From the NCBI GenBank assembly GCA_030674185.1, contig CM060307.1, forward strand, positions 50,838,883 through 50,902,882: a stretch of DNA of 64,000 nucleotides. Direction: 5' to 3'. A program made the translations under genes and the position numbers. The notes below the pieces were generated by a model. That model had not been told where the DNA came from. It ran no database searches and saw only the letters and a program-made list of their open reading frames with translations. Positions 32,141 through 44,099 of this stretch are shown piece by piece. The first letter of the stretch is position 1, and every line of letters begins with the position of its first letter. The stretch comes from Monoplex corrugatus. Its lineage: Eukaryota > Mollusca > Gastropoda > Littorinimorpha > Ranellidae.

Positions 32141-34828
32141 AATGAAAATGTCTCCTGTACTTGACAAAAGTAGATTGACCTACTCTAGCACAAAAGGGCT
32201 GTGGCCCCCCCCCCCCCCCCCCTTTACTCACCAGGTGAGAGAGGTACCCTGGCAGCGGTGAACCCCACCCAAACCTTCCAATGGAACTTTCATGTCTTTC
32301 CAACATGACTATTGAGTCTGTCAGATCACAATGACATCATATCTCCCTTTGCTTAAAATCTACAATGCTGCAAAACAGTTACTGTTCTGTAACGCTAAAT
32401 ACATCTTGAAAGGCAGAAGACACGGGCTTAATTTTGTTGCAAGATAATCAGCTGTGCTCACTTGATAAATTCTGTGAGGTCAGAAGACAATCTATATGTT
32501 GTTCAATACGTTTGTGGGAACTGAAATAATATATGCACACATGGATACAAAATTCTTTACCAAACTGATTTAACTTGATACACACACACAACCACACACA
32601 CACACACAACACACACAAACCGATGTATACACAGTCAAATGTACAAAGTCAATCTACGAACTGCATCCTGCCAAGTTACCATTAATGTTTCAGGTCATAC
32701 AGCCTATCTATTTGGCTTTATGCAAAACTGAACAATCACCACCAGAACACCCCACATACCAGGTCATGGCACTATCAACCCAACATAATTACAAATAGGG
32801 GCCTACTTGCATGACTTTACCAAAACACTGGCAATGCACATATAAAATTATACCATCAATGTCTTCAAAAACATTGGGAAGAAAAAGAAAGAAAACGCTA
32901 CATTTTTTTTATAGAGTTGGTTATCACAGAGTATGAACAAACATTCTGTCAGGTGGGACAGTTGAAAGAAATCAAACCTACTTATGAACATCTGCTTGAA
33001 ATATTCCACTGTATACCTCAATCATAACAGGATGGTAACAAACTATTCAAATGTATAAATGCTACTAGATTCACATGCTGGCCTAACAATGAGCAAAACT
33101 AACATTGTAAGTCACTGTTCATCAAGCTAAGGTATGCTAGTCTTTCGCAGTCAACAGTTGATAGGTCAAAATAACTCTCTTGACAGTGATTATCTCTGTG
33201 GCCTGGATGGCGTAGAACTTGAGCAACTGCCTTCGAAACAGACCAGCCTAGCTTGTGAAAATTTTGGGTTTTTTCCAATAAGCTTCTAACTTGACCAGCT
33301 GTGAATATATACCTGATCCTAATCTGGGTCTGGAAACGGCAAGAAAAAAAAAAGGAAAAAAACACTGGCCTCATATGACTGATTTGCAAGCATGTAGGAT
33401 TGAGACAAAGAACTGTGTGCGAGATCTGTCATGTCATTTATTTTTTGATTCTCTGTTATACAGCATTTAGGCCTGCAGCAATATAGAATATATTAAATCA
33501 TTCACAAGCTTTTCTACCCATAGGAGTAAACTGAAACCTTGTCTACATATCAAATCCTTCATTCCCCAGCCACATAAGTTTATGGGACAATCTTTTTACC
33601 TCTGGCACATAAATGATAAAATTAAGCAGGTCAAACGGTACACAAGTACAAGAAGTTTTTATACTATGTATTATTCAGATCAGTTTGAGTGACTTCTTCC
33701 TTCGTAATGTTAAGCTTGCTTTCCAATGACAAGTTGGAATGTGAAAATTTCTCTCTTGTTGAGGGGGAAACTTTATTACTGAAAAATTTTTAACCAGATT
33801 TCTTAAATGTGTTCTAGCTTAAGACTTCTAAACCGTCTGAAAGTTGAAGTGAGGATGGTTTATTTTCAGGATCACTGTTACATCTCAAAGCCACTGAATG
33901 TCAGGGAAACTAACTTTGCTGTTTCATGTTATTTCCCTTGTATGAGGGTTTGTTACTGTTTCATTCAACAAAATTTTCACAATGATTAGACCATTATGAC
34001 TTTGCAACAAAATCTGGTTTCTCCGCAAATTTTCTGCCTTATATTCCTTGTCGTTAATCACACACTCTGCTCACTTCAAAGCCAAATATCATCAAAATTT
34101 CACATTCTGTACCCAGCTGTAAAAAAGTATGGGTTATTCCATAACCTTGAGGATGTGGGCAAGTGAGGTGCTGAGAACTGAACTCTATCAGGGCCAGCAT
34201 GTTGAAGGTGGTCCCCATCTGCTTTCCCTTGCTTATTTGCCCTGCCTAACTTTGAACAAAGTCAAGTGCACAATGCACATCCAGAGCTGGGTAGATAGGA
34301 GGCTGCATGCACAAAGTTTTACTTGGACTTTACTTAACATCCATGTAGTGAGATTGGTAGGTGAGTGCTCTATTTCTGTGCCAACAAGGGATCAAATCTC
34401 TGACTAATCAGAGAACACTGTTATTGTTATCATTAACTGTGTGTAAAGCCCAGCCGACTGCGTGGAGCCATAACTGTTTAAAAAAAACCACAATATTTCA
34501 ACAGGGGAAAAAAAAAGAAGAAAAAATTAAGTATAACATCAAAGCAATCGCGCACATTATCCAAAGAGATGACCCTGGCATTGACTACTCTGTCTAATTT
34601 ATTGGGATGGTCTAGCTTGCAACTTTACAATGCAGACATATGGTAAAACTTGAAACTGTCAAGTTGCAACTACGGGATAAGTTTTGCAAGAACACCACTA
34701 TGCAACGCTACAGCAAAAATATAGTATGCTGATGTTGCCTTTGGTGAAGTCACAACAATGTCAGGGTTTTACTAAAGAAGAGAAAGTTGTTTCTTGTCAT
34801 ATTTCCTTTCCCAACATCAAAACCTTAC
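32141..34828. other. intergenic, nothing firm
   Basis: Has a poly-C run (32204-32222) and a CA stretch near 32580. A weak tRNA-like segment near 34350-34400 was not scored. No gene seen. Confidence 0.5.
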
Positions 34829-34933
34829 AGTTTCAATTTCACTTTCTCAAGATAATGTCTGTGCTTGGAATACATTCCATAGTTTCAATTTCACTTTCTC
34901 AAGATAATGTCTGTGCTTGGAATACATTCCATA
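34829..34933. repeat. 52-bp perfect tandem duplication
   Basis: TTTCAATTTCACTTTCTCAA, GATAATGTCTGTGCTTGGAA and TACATTCCATAG occur twice (34831 and 34883) with no difference seen. A recent duplication. Confidence 0.93.
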
Positions 34934-36702
34934 CGCACTGATGCACCTGTAATGGGACAAGATCCAAAATGATATGGTATAGGCTTTACTTGGAGATCTT
35001 GGAATGAAACTTTTCAGGTTAGCTTTATTACAGACGCATATTTTCATACCAGTTAATTTCGTGCATTGTGGATGACACACCTGAGATTTAAGATTTCAGA
35101 AGTTCATGTTTTGTCTGTTATTTCTTTTTTAAACAGATTTTACTACTTAATAAAAAAAAAATCAAACAAAAATGACCACAAAAGAGAAACAGAAACAAAA
35201 ACAACAGAAATGCATTCATAATGACAAACTCTGTTGGACAGAAGAGAAGCAAACCTTACACCAAGTCCTTTTTTGTGTGTGTGTTAAACCTGACTTTATT
35301 TTTAGGCACACAAACAAAACAGTGCACAAGTGATAGGATCTAACCAGTGTAAAATGAAAGTACACAAAAATCACAATTATTCTGTATAAAAACAAAACAA
35401 CGGAAGCAAACAAATTTCAGTTTTGCATAATCATTTTTCTCACATGAATACATGAATATGGCCAAAGATGCTGATGATACTACAATCAACTTGAAATAAA
35501 AACTGACACAAGAAGATGAGACAAACTCTCTTGTGTGAGAAAGACACATAACATGACGCAGTGCATGTAAATTAATTTTTCCCGGTCATTGGCATCAACA
35601 TGGATTCTCTTTCTCACACACGCACGCACGCACGCACGCACGCACAACACACACACACACACACACACACTTCACACACACACAACACACTCACATTCAC
35701 GCGCATGCACACACACACACACACACACTTCTGTACAAAACATACATATTCAAAACAGCAACAGCAGCATACTTTACAAAACTTTTTGTGCCACACATGC
35801 ACATACATACAACCGACCAGATGATTTCATGTGCATGTACAACTCTTTCTGACTTGTATACACATGTAGAGGCACAGACACAGAATTGCCATATATGTCA
35901 TCGGGTGTAGGAAACTTCAGCACAGGGAGGAACGTGAATGAAATGCAGCAAAACATAGAAACTAACTTAGAGCAACATAGACTTCAAAAGATAAAGTGAT
36001 TTTATCAAAACAGAAACTTAGAACAACATAGATTTCTGAAGATATAATGACTTCTACCATTTTCAATGACATTTATGAAAGGTTCCTGTGAGTTTTCAAA
36101 ACAAAAGATATCAAAGGCAATATATGAATAAAAATAAACAGAATGGGATGAGAGTGACAAAGAAATATATTTTAAATTTAAAAGAAAAAAAAAGATATTT
36201 CAAATTGATAAAAAAAACAAAATTAAGTCAAATGACACGTTTTGGATAGAAAAAAAAAAGTATTCTATCCAAAATACGAAAATAACTTTCATCACGACAT
36301 AATCAAACAAGTTTAGAAAAACAGTTATGAAAATTATCGCTGAATACATTAGCGTATTATAAAAATACAAAAATAAACAGAAAAAGGCTGGTGACTATAT
36401 ACATGTTATTCATGTTTAAAATCACGGGAGAAGACTGGCATAAATGCAACCACAACAGTCACAAAATGATAAAGTTGCTGCCCTTGTATCACACACTGAC
36501 ACAGATCTGACGATGATGTCTTCACAAATGATAAAGAACCAGCGAGCACAGGGCACAACACACATATCTAGATATGGTGGACACAAGGCAATAATGGACT
36601 GTGTGCCAACTGTGAAGTACCACGAACAAACTACATAACTTACATGTACATAAATCTTGATCCTGACTATTGTGTTGCAGAGCTGAGCGGGTACCCTAAT
36701 GG
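34934..36702. other. intergenic AT-rich with CA/ACGC microsatellite
   Basis: CA and ACGC repeats at about 35615-35730, otherwise A/T-rich with many homopolymers (36100-36420). No gene recognised. Confidence 0.5.
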
Positions 36703-36938
36703 TTAACCCTTTGACTCACACACCCTATCCACGAACTGCAAGAACTTAATCCTTTGACTCTCTCACCCTATCCACCAGTTTCGTAAACTTTTATTTTCAA
36801 CTCCCTCACCTTATCCACCAGCTTTCTGCAGAAAGCTGGCGTATAGGGTGAGGGTGTCAAAGGGTTAAGTTTTTGCTTTGCTAGCAAGGTTGACAATGCA
36901 TGATGCTGGTTAACAGGGTGCGGGAATCAAAGGGTAAA
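36703..36938. mobile_element. fold-back TTAA MITE family P, copy 1
   Basis: Starts TTAACCCTTTGACTC, contains CACCCTATCCACCAG and the hairpin AGCTTTCTGCAGAAAGCT, then GTCAAAGGGTTAAG, and ends GCGGGAATCAAAGGG. The inner hairpin is itself bounded by a TTAA (right side) and by P-type termini, i.e. nested palindromes. Confidence 0.75.
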
Positions 36939-36939
36939 A

Positions 36940-37175
36940 GCACCTCCTTAGCACATGAGAAACCTGGGTTTGAATCATGGATAAAATAGGGATATTTCTC
37001 CTTCCTCCACTAGGTCTTAAGTGGTAGTCTAGATGCTAGTATTTCGGATGAGACAATTGATCGAGGCCCAATGTGTAGCACTCAACACACATAAACGATT
37101 CCATGGCAACACTGAAGTTGTCCCTGGCAATATTCTGCACAAAACCCCAATTTTTGTGTAAACAGAAACATGCAC
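36940..37175 (+). repeat. SINE family S2, copy 1
   Basis: tRNA-like head with box-B-like GGTTTGAATCA, then AGTATTTCGGATGAGACAAT, GATCGAGGCCCAATGTG, and CTGGCAATATTCTGC. The body resembles a conserved SINE core I recall from molluscan genomes (unverified). It abuts P copy 1. Confidence 0.7.
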
Positions 37176-37299
37176 ACATACAGAAAGAAGAAAAAGAGGG
37201 GAGAAGGGGAGCTTGTACTGCAGTGACATGCTCTCCCTAATGACAGCAGTTTTTGACTTTCACATGGCAAATGCACTGTGACAGAAAATTAAACTTTAA

Positions 37300-37395
37300 G
37301 TTTGTTCAAGAGGGATTCATCACACTCAGACAACTCCACCAAATCTGTCAACAACTGCTTGGCAGACTCCCTGAGCCAGTGCAAAAACCTTTATG
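37300..37395 (-). repeat. SINE family S3, fragment
   Basis: Reverse-strand 3' part: CACTGGCTCAGGGAGTCTGC, CAAGCAGTTGTTGACAG and GATGAATCCCTCTTG, as in the 43.6-kb copy. Confidence 0.55.
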
Positions 37396-38089
37396 CTGGC
37401 AAGGTAGAAAAGACACAAATATGACACAAATATAACGCAAAAAGAAATAAATAGTGAACTACAAGAAAAACACTGAACCACAAGTGGCGTCAACACAACG
37501 GGAAAGGGCACTGTGCTGTAGATGTGTCAGCAGGTCAAGGTACGGACCCATACACAGAAGCATCAACTAAGGAAAAATTATTTTAGTTTGTACAAAGACT
37601 GGATCTGAACCCAAGATTTCAGTATACAGAGGATTCATTTCCTAAGGGAAAAAAATCCAGTTAATACTACAAAACATCCAGATGAATGTGAAATTCAGGT
37701 CTGTCCCATAAAAAAAAAAAAAATTTTTTTTAGTCTACACTAAGAAAGTCAGATTTTCTTGGTTTTCAGATTTATCTGTACATAAACATGACAGTATGGT
37801 AATTATGGCTTGAGGTAGCCTACTATGAACATGGTTTGTAGTATTAAATACCATATGGACACATGATCACACTATGGACTTTTTCATGGAAACTTGTTCT
37901 CCAATCTGCAAATTCAGTGACACTGCTCAGTCCAAGTGGTAGTATTTAGTGCTGATCATTTGAATCTTAAAACACACCTGAATGACTGATGAAGGCTCTC
38001 TGATACAGATGAAAGGCTGGTTTGGGTTATTTTCTGCACTGCATCTGTGTCACTATCTCTGTACTGGCTCATTTCAGTTCTCCAACACA

Positions 38090-38410
38090 CCTTCAACACA
38101 ACCAAAACTGAGGCACCATGACAGGACATGAAAGGCCACAGAATCTGATACAATTTTTCACGATGCTGAGATGATGAAAACAGTATGTAGTGATGATGCT
38201 GTGGAGCTTCATTTCGGTTTGGAGTTCATTTTGGTTCAAGACTGCATTACAGAGCTCAACTCCATGCTTTCTTTCATAATACATCCAGGTGTCAACTAGG
38301 CCTGAGAGATACAGACACCTGTGGTATACACTTGCACTGTTTGTCAGGAAATTTGAGCAAGACTCTCAGTGCTGCTTTCATCAGGTGGTTGAGACTGGAC
38401 TATGTGGTCC
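38090..38410 (-). repeat. SINE family S1, partial copy
   Basis: Shares GTCAACTAGGCCTGAGAGAT and the GCATTACAGAGCTC / CTTTCATAATACATCC stretches with the copy directly to its right (38590-38885). No tRNA-like head left. Confidence 0.6.
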
Positions 38411-38589
38411 TAGTCTTCCAAACAAGCTATCGCATGCTCCAGGTTGAAGTCTGTTGAGGCTGCAAAATCCCATAGTAATTTTTTTTTTCAGGATCATCAG
38501 ACTCAGGGAGGTTAACTTTGTGCTTATCTTTTTTTTTCATCCCATCGTCTACACCACATTAATGGTCACAGAAACTGGCACAGTTTTTA

Positions 38590-38885
38590 CAATACGATGA
38601 TGATGATGTTGTTGAGGATGATAATCATGATGTTATGGAGTTCCATCTAGGACTGAGACAGCGTGACAGAGCTGTACTCTGCGCTTGCTATCATAATATA
38701 CCCTGGCGTCAACCAGGCCTGAGAGATACAGACATCTGCGGTGCTGGTCAGAAGATTTGTGCAACACCCTCAATGATGCACCTGTGAAGGAATCCCACGA
38801 TAATTTTATGGACTGACAGGGTTCAAACCCATGTCCTCTCAGTCAGTGGTCCGTTGTGCCAACCATCTTGCCACGATCACTGGTA
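38590..38885 (-). repeat. SINE family S1, copy with tRNA-like head
   Basis: On the - strand the head has GGCAAGATGGTTGGCACAAC (box A region) and GGGTTTGAACCC (box B). The body reads TGCATCATTGAGGGTGTTGC, CAGGCCTGGTTGACGCCAGG, GTAC AGCTCTGTCACGCTG, with an ATC/ATG-rich tail near 38600. Confidence 0.75.
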
Positions 38886-39381
38886 TGGCTGAACATTTGA
38901 AACACACACACTATATTCTACGATGAATTGCTTTTCTTTCATTGTGGACTGAAGTAAACATAAGGCATGTAAAACAAGGAACACAGTGGACATATCACAT
39001 ATACATAAACAGATTAATAATGATGGACCTTTTGCCAATTGTAAAGGGGGTCGTATACATTCCTTAAAAAATGGATTTTTTTGCCAGTCATATAAAAAAT
39101 GGATCATTCATAATACATGACATATAATCACATTAATAAAAACAAACAAATAAACATACTGACAAAAAGACAAAGAAAAATGCAATGGATTGTAATCATT
39201 TATCATACATGTACAGATTGCATACATCATAGCAAACGAAACTAAACATCTGAAAGTGAACGTCCTCCCCTCTCCCCAAACTTATTTATCAGTAATAAAA
39301 ATAAAAAAATGCAATGAGAGAGAAAGAGCACCACTGTTAAGTACACAAGACATTTATAGTCACTTATTCTGTTATTGTTGC

Positions 39382-39576
39382 TTAACCCTTTGACTCCCGC
39401 ACCCTATCCATCAAGTGTAAACACTTAACCCTTTTGCCTCCGTCACCCTATCCACCAGCTTTTTCAGGAAGCTGGTGGATAGGGTGAGGGAGTCAAAGGG
39501 TTAAGTTTTTGCTTTACTAGCATGATTGACAACGCAGGATGCTGGTGGACAGGTTGCGGAAGTCAAAGTGTTTTAA
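39382..39576. mobile_element. fold-back TTAA MITE family P, copy 2
   Basis: TTAACCCTTTGACTCCC at the left and GTCAAAGTGTTTTAA at the right. Inside, CACCCTATCCACCAGCTT and AAGCTGGTGGATAGGGTG form a perfect 18-bp stem around TTTCAGG, itself bordered by TTAACCC and GGGTTAA. The best-preserved copy. Confidence 0.85.
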
Positions 39577-39874
39577 AGCCCAAGCTAACTGCGTAGAGCC
39601 GTTATCAGGGCTATGGCCATTTCAAAACATACTGCCACACAATGAGGCAATGTGATTATCTCACTCCAAAGCCAAAAATGTCACTGTTAAAAGAAGGTTA
39701 GGTATGGATAAATCATGTCAGGCAGAGAAAATCACTGAAGCATTCAGGATTTCATCATATGTACCCTGCCACATAGAGTTGGTGATCATGGCCCTCCACA
39801 TGCATCTATCCTTGTCGCTGCAAGTACATCTTCCACTCTCTCTATCCTCAGCCACCCTGCAAGTCCCTGGATTT

Positions 39875-40290
39875 CAGTGACCATTAACTCAGTTGGTTAA
39901 GTACCACGCTGATAACGCAAGGGGTCCTGGGTCTGACTCTCAGGCGGGCTACTTTTGTTGTTTTTTTCAGTGGTCTGTGGCTCATGTAACAGACCCATGG
40001 ACTCAAACACTGAGGTCTCAGGTTCAATCCCAATCCAAAACGTAAAAACTGGCCTCTTCGCTGCCCATCTGAATGCTCCAATCATTTTGGTGGTGTGAGC
40101 TTAGTATTTCATAGGTCTTGCCCTACACCTCCCCAACACTTTCTCCATTTCAATACTTCACGCCATCACATAGGGTTTTGCACAGGCTAAAGGAGTCTGT
40201 CAGATAACAGACAGCAAATTGAGTTGAGCGCATATGGAATTGTCCAAGTGCGATAAAGAATCCTCTTCGAATTAAGAGGAAATTTTCCTT
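39875..40290 (+). repeat. SINE family S3, copy with two tRNA-like heads
   Basis: First head: ACTCAGTTGGTTAAGTACCA, CGCTGATAACGCAAGGG, GGGTCTGACTCTC, close to tRNA-Ile. Second head: GTAACAGACCCATGGACTC, AGGTTCAATCCC. Body: AACTGGCCTCTTCGCTGCCC, ATCATTTTGGTGGTGTGAGC, GGGTTTTGCACAGGC. Confidence 0.75.
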
Positions 40291-40312
40291 CTAAAATATC
40301 TAACATACTTAC

Positions 40313-40560
40313 CGTGGCTCACTGATACAATAAGCGGCAGCGATTTGCCATTCCTGCCTTGTAACAATAAAGTCCGAAAGGACTGTAACTCTGAGAGTAC
40401 TAGCGTCTTGTCCATGCGTATACCAGTCCTCTTTTCTCAGCAGCCATTTTCCAGCTCACCTTGTATGCTCTGAGCAGCTAAGTATTTTTCTACTTTGCTT
40501 GCAATCGATCGATTCTCGTTGCTGTTTTGTGTCATCTTGCGGCTTAAGCTCCAAACTCAA
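40313..40560 (-). other. first-exon-like segment with strong donor, function unknown
   Basis: On the - strand the segment contains a GCCGCAAGATGACACAA stretch, then AAAATGGCTGCTGAGAAAAG and ends GTGAGCCACG|gtaagtatg, a near-perfect donor. The ATG opens only 15 codons. Sequence around it has CpG and CGATCGATTCTCGTTGC. Could be a non-coding first exon; no partner exon was recognised. Confidence 0.3.
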
Positions 40561-40689
40561 GATTTCAAGAGGTACAGTGCTCTGATCTGATTTATGTATC
40601 AAGATTTAATGTCAAATAAATAACATCATTGTTACTATCATTATCTTTCACATCTTGGCACAAATTTCAGAGCTGGGTATGACAGAACT

Positions 40690-40852
40690 TTAACCCTTTG
40701 ACTCCTGCACATTATCTACCAACTGCAAAAACTTAACCTTTTGCAGGAAGTTGGTGGACAGGGTGAGGGAGTCAAAGGGTTAAGTTTTTGCTTTGTTAGC
40801 ATGGTTGGCAATACAGGATGCTAGTGGATAGAGTGCGGGAGTCAACGAGTTC
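40690..40852. mobile_element. fold-back TTAA MITE family P, copy 3
   Basis: TTAACCCTTTGACTCCTGCA at the left; inner GGTGAGGGAGTCAAAGGG then TTAAG; right end decayed (GCGGGAGTCAACGAG). Inner left arm is shortened. Confidence 0.72.
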
Positions 40853-41059
40853 AGCATCTTGAAAGTGTTGTAACATTTTTAGCCAACTTTTCAGTGTTAT
40901 AACAATGATTGTTTCAGTGACAAGACAAAACAGTGGTGCAAAAGTGAAAACAGCAAGATCTCTGCGGTGATTCCATCCTAGCCCATCCACCCCTGAAGAT
41001 ATTAAAACAAAAATCAAACCAGTTTAAAAAAGTCAATATTTCACAAACGTACAGGATTT

Positions 41060-41360
41060 ATGCATAGACTTTGAGACATCTGCCACCCTTTTTGGCACTT
41101 GCCACAATGTATAACATTTGCCATTGGTTCTGGCACTTGCTACAATGTATAGAGCATTTGCCATTATTTTTGGAACTTGCCATAATGTAGGCCTACAGCA
41201 TTTGCCACTACTTTTGACATTTGCCACAAAGTATACTACTTTTGGCACTTGCCATAAAGTACAGTATCTGTCACTGTTTTTGGCAGTTGCCAGTATTTTT
41301 GGCACTTGCCATAATCATTTAATGTACAGCATTTGCCACTGTTTTTGGCATTTGCTTTCA
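41060..41360. repeat. degenerate ~45-55 bp minisatellite
   Basis: Variants of TTTTTGGCACTTGCCACAAT, GTATAGCATTTGCCATT recur about eight times with many differences. Older than the 54-bp array that follows it. Confidence 0.8.
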
Positions 41361-41384
41361 TTTTAGGATCATAATTAGGGATCT

Positions 41385-41818
41385 ACAGTCAACATTTGGT
41401 ACTGATCATACTGACTTGTCTGCTGTATACAGTGACAATAGTCAACATTTGGTACTGATCATACTGACTTGCCTGCTATATACAGTGACACATAGTCAAC
41501 ATTTGGTACTGATCATACTGACTTGCCTGCTATATACAGTGACACTAGTCAACATTTGGTACTGATCATACTGACTTGCCTGCTATATACAGTGACACAT
41601 AGTCAACATTTGGATACTGATCATACTGACTTACCTGCTGTATACAGTGACACATAGTCAACATTTGATACTGATCATACTGACTTACCTGCTGTATACA
41701 GTGACACATAGTCAACATTTGATACTGATCATACTGACTTACCTGCTGTATACAGTGACACATAGTCAACATTTGGTACTGATCATACTGACTTGTCTGC
41801 TGTATACAGTGACACATT
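41385..41818. repeat. 54-bp satellite, 8 copies
   Basis: Unit AGTCAACATTTGGTACTGAT, CATACTGACTTGCCTGCTAT, ATACAGTGACACAT. Starts of GTCAACATTT: 41388, 41441, 41495, 41548, 41602, 41657, 41711, 41765. As 54 is a multiple of three, some frames stay open on both strands. Confidence 0.96.
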
Positions 41819-41991
41819 TTTCATCAAACTAAATGTCTTTCTGTTGCAGCACTTAACCCTTTAACTGCAACACGGAAAAAGAAATACACTCAATCAAACT
41901 TATAGTCTTGTCTTCTTTGTCAAGTCAAATATTCAATGAATCAGAATTCTCTACTAAAAGTAAAAAAAAAAAAAAAATAATGAATCAAGTT

Positions 41992-42268
41992 CACATCATA
42001 ATGAAACAAATTACATCATAACGAAACAAGTTTACATCATAATGAAACAAGTTTTACATCATAATGAAACAAGTTTATATCATAACGAAACAAGTTCACA
42101 TCATAACGAAACAAGTTTTATATCATAACGAAACAAGTTTACATCATAATGAAACAAGTTTACATCATACTGAAACAAGATTACATTATAATGAAACAAG
42201 TCTACATCGTAATAAAACAATCTTACATCATAAAGAAACAAATTTACATCATAATGAAACAAGTTCAC
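41992..42268. repeat. ~21-bp minisatellite, about 13 copies
   Basis: Unit ACATCATAATGAAACAAGTT with one- or two-base variants. Follows a poly-A run. Confidence 0.95.
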
Positions 42269-42696
42269 CTTTTCATGACTTTTGTACAATTTGTATTCAC
42301 TCAAAAAACAAAAAAAAATCATTTTGCCATCAGGTTGGTTAGGGACTCCTAGAACTACTGTATACCAGTGGTAGCTTTGGGTACTGGTAAGATACCAACG
42401 CTGGACAGATCAAAGGGTAGAGGTCTGATAAAGAGCAATCCACTGGTCCTCTAAGCTGGGTGTCGCACACAGTGCTAACACCTCAGTCCTGGAAAAAAAA
42501 AGCCTTGTTGTGAAAACACTAACAGTGACTAGTGGTCTGGACCCATGAAAGAAATTGGAGTGAGGGCTGGGAAGATAAAGTTCTAACCATCCATGAACAG
42601 TGGTGGCGACTCCAGCCAACACATTGTGTTTACTGCAACACAGGTTGATCTTCATTTTATTGAACCACCTCCCCTGCTTTTCTTTTTTTTTTCAAT

Positions 42697-42838
42697 TTAA
42701 CCCGTTGACTCCTGCACCTTGTCTATTAGCTTCCTGAATTTATCAACCATGCTAGCAAGCAAAAAGTTAACCCTTTGACTCCCTACCAGATTCCTACGGG
42801 AACTGTAGGTGGAAGGGGTGCGGGAGTCAAAGGGTTAA
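42697..42838. mobile_element. fold-back TTAA MITE family P, copy 4
   Basis: TTAACCCGTTGACTCCTGCA to GCGGGAGTCAAAGGGTTAA. The middle has GTTAACCCTTTGACTCCCTA and the TCCTACGGGAACTGTAGG hairpin, a rearranged core. Confidence 0.78.
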
Positions 42839-42909
42839 AGCTGATGAGCTCAGTTGCTTGAACACCATGATCATTTCTGTGAGTTTAATCCTAGGATGAG
42901 CCATGCTTT

Positions 42910-43690
42910 TCAAGGCCCATTACTTCAGTCGTTACAGAACTATGTTCAGAATGTGAGGGCTGTGGGTTAAATTCTAGGTCTGGCTGTGTTTTTAAGTCCC
43001 ACTGACTCAGTTGTTAGAGGGCCAATCTCATAACAAAGTGGTCATTTGTTCGTTCCCTGGGTGGGCCACACTTACTTTTTTTTAGGCAGGAGGGTCGGTT
43101 CTTTTGACAGAGCTGTGGACTCAAGATTTGATATCTTGAGTTCAATTCTAGCCCGCAACATTAAAAACTGGCCTGTCTGCTGTCCATCTTAACTCTTTGA
43201 CTTCCACACCCTGTCAACCAGCATCCTGCATGGCCAACCAAGCTAGCAAAGCAAAAACTTAACCCTTTGACTCCCTCATCCTGTCAACCAGCATCCTGCA
43301 TGGCCAACCAAGCTTGCAAATCAAAAACTTAACCCTTTGACTCCCTCATCCTTCCACCAGCATCCTGCATGGCCAACCAAGCTAGCAAAGCAAAAACTTA
43401 ACCCTTTGACTCTCTCATCCTGTCCACCAGCTTCCTGCACAGGATGAGGGAGTCAAAGGGTTAAGTTTTTGCAGTTGGTGGACAGGGTGCAGAAGTCAAA
43501 GGGTTAATATTTCCATCATTCTGGTGGTGTCAGCTTAATACCTACATGTCCCTTCCCTACCCCCCACTTCAAGATCTTGCCAGTGCGCAGGGTTTTGCAC
43601 TGGCTCAGGATGTCTGCCAGATAAACTGTCCTGGCATGATGAATCCCTCTTGAACAAACTCTACACTACAGACTTCAGAAACTGGTGGCC
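42910..43690 (+). repeat. SINE family S3, copy with three tRNA-like heads, split by a MITE
   Basis: Heads: CTTCAGTCGTTACAGAAC / GGGTTAAATTCTAGG (42925-42980), ACTCAGTTGTTAGAGGGC / TTCGTTCCCTGGG (43005-43065), and GACAGAGCTGTGGACTC / GAGTTCAATTCTAGC (43100-43150). The body is interrupted by MITE P (43189-43507) and resumes with TTTCCATCATTCTGGTGG. Confidence 0.7.
43189..43507. mobile_element. fold-back TTAA MITE family P, copy 5 (expanded)
   Basis: TTAA-bounded. A ~70-bp unit (AACCCTTTGACTCCCTCATC, CTGTCAACCAGCATCCTGCA, TGGCCAACCAAGCTAGC) is repeated in tandem three times, followed by the hairpin CTTCCTGCACAGGATGAGGG and GTCAAAGGGTTAAG. Inserted in SINE S3. Confidence 0.85.
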
Positions 43691-43828
43691 GCTGTGGGAT
43701 CATGCCAAACACTAATCAGACAGCATGAGAGGCTGGAAGGAAGATTTATGGACTGGACAGGATGCACTGTTTAGTCACAATGGAAGTCTTCTATGTAAAA
43801 TGCTGGCCACTCTCTGTAGGAAAAGCAC

Positions 43829-44085
43829 AACGCCACCCATTATAAAAAAGATAAGTGTTTTCACATTGCAATCCATTATAAAAAAAGATAAGTGCTTTCA
43901 CACTGTCATCCCTATATCATAAAAAAGACAACCATTTTCACATTGCCATCCTTACACCATAAAAAAATAAGTTTTCACATTGTCATCCTTATAAAAAGTT
44001 AAGTGTTTTCACATTGTCATCCTTATATTATAAAAAAGATAAATGTTTTCACATTGCCACCCATTATAAAACGATAAGTATTTTC
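43829..44085. repeat. ~36-40 bp minisatellite, about 6-7 copies
   Basis: Unit TTTTCACATTGCCATCCTTA then TAAAAAAGATAAGTG, with variable A-runs. Confidence 0.9.
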
Positions 44086-44099
44086 TTGTGTATGTGTAT

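Noticed and set aside
40301..40330. ATACTTACC resembling the 5' end of U1 snRNA
   Set aside because: The following bases do not match U1; the sequence is better read as a splice donor on the other strand.
41566..41817. Repeat protein MCHCIQQVSQYDQYQMLT
   Set aside because: Produced by a 54-bp satellite; no start context or splice signals.
41854..41880. TTAACCCTTTAACTGCAACACGG as another piggyBac-like end
   Set aside because: No partner end or palindrome found nearby; may be a solo end or chance.
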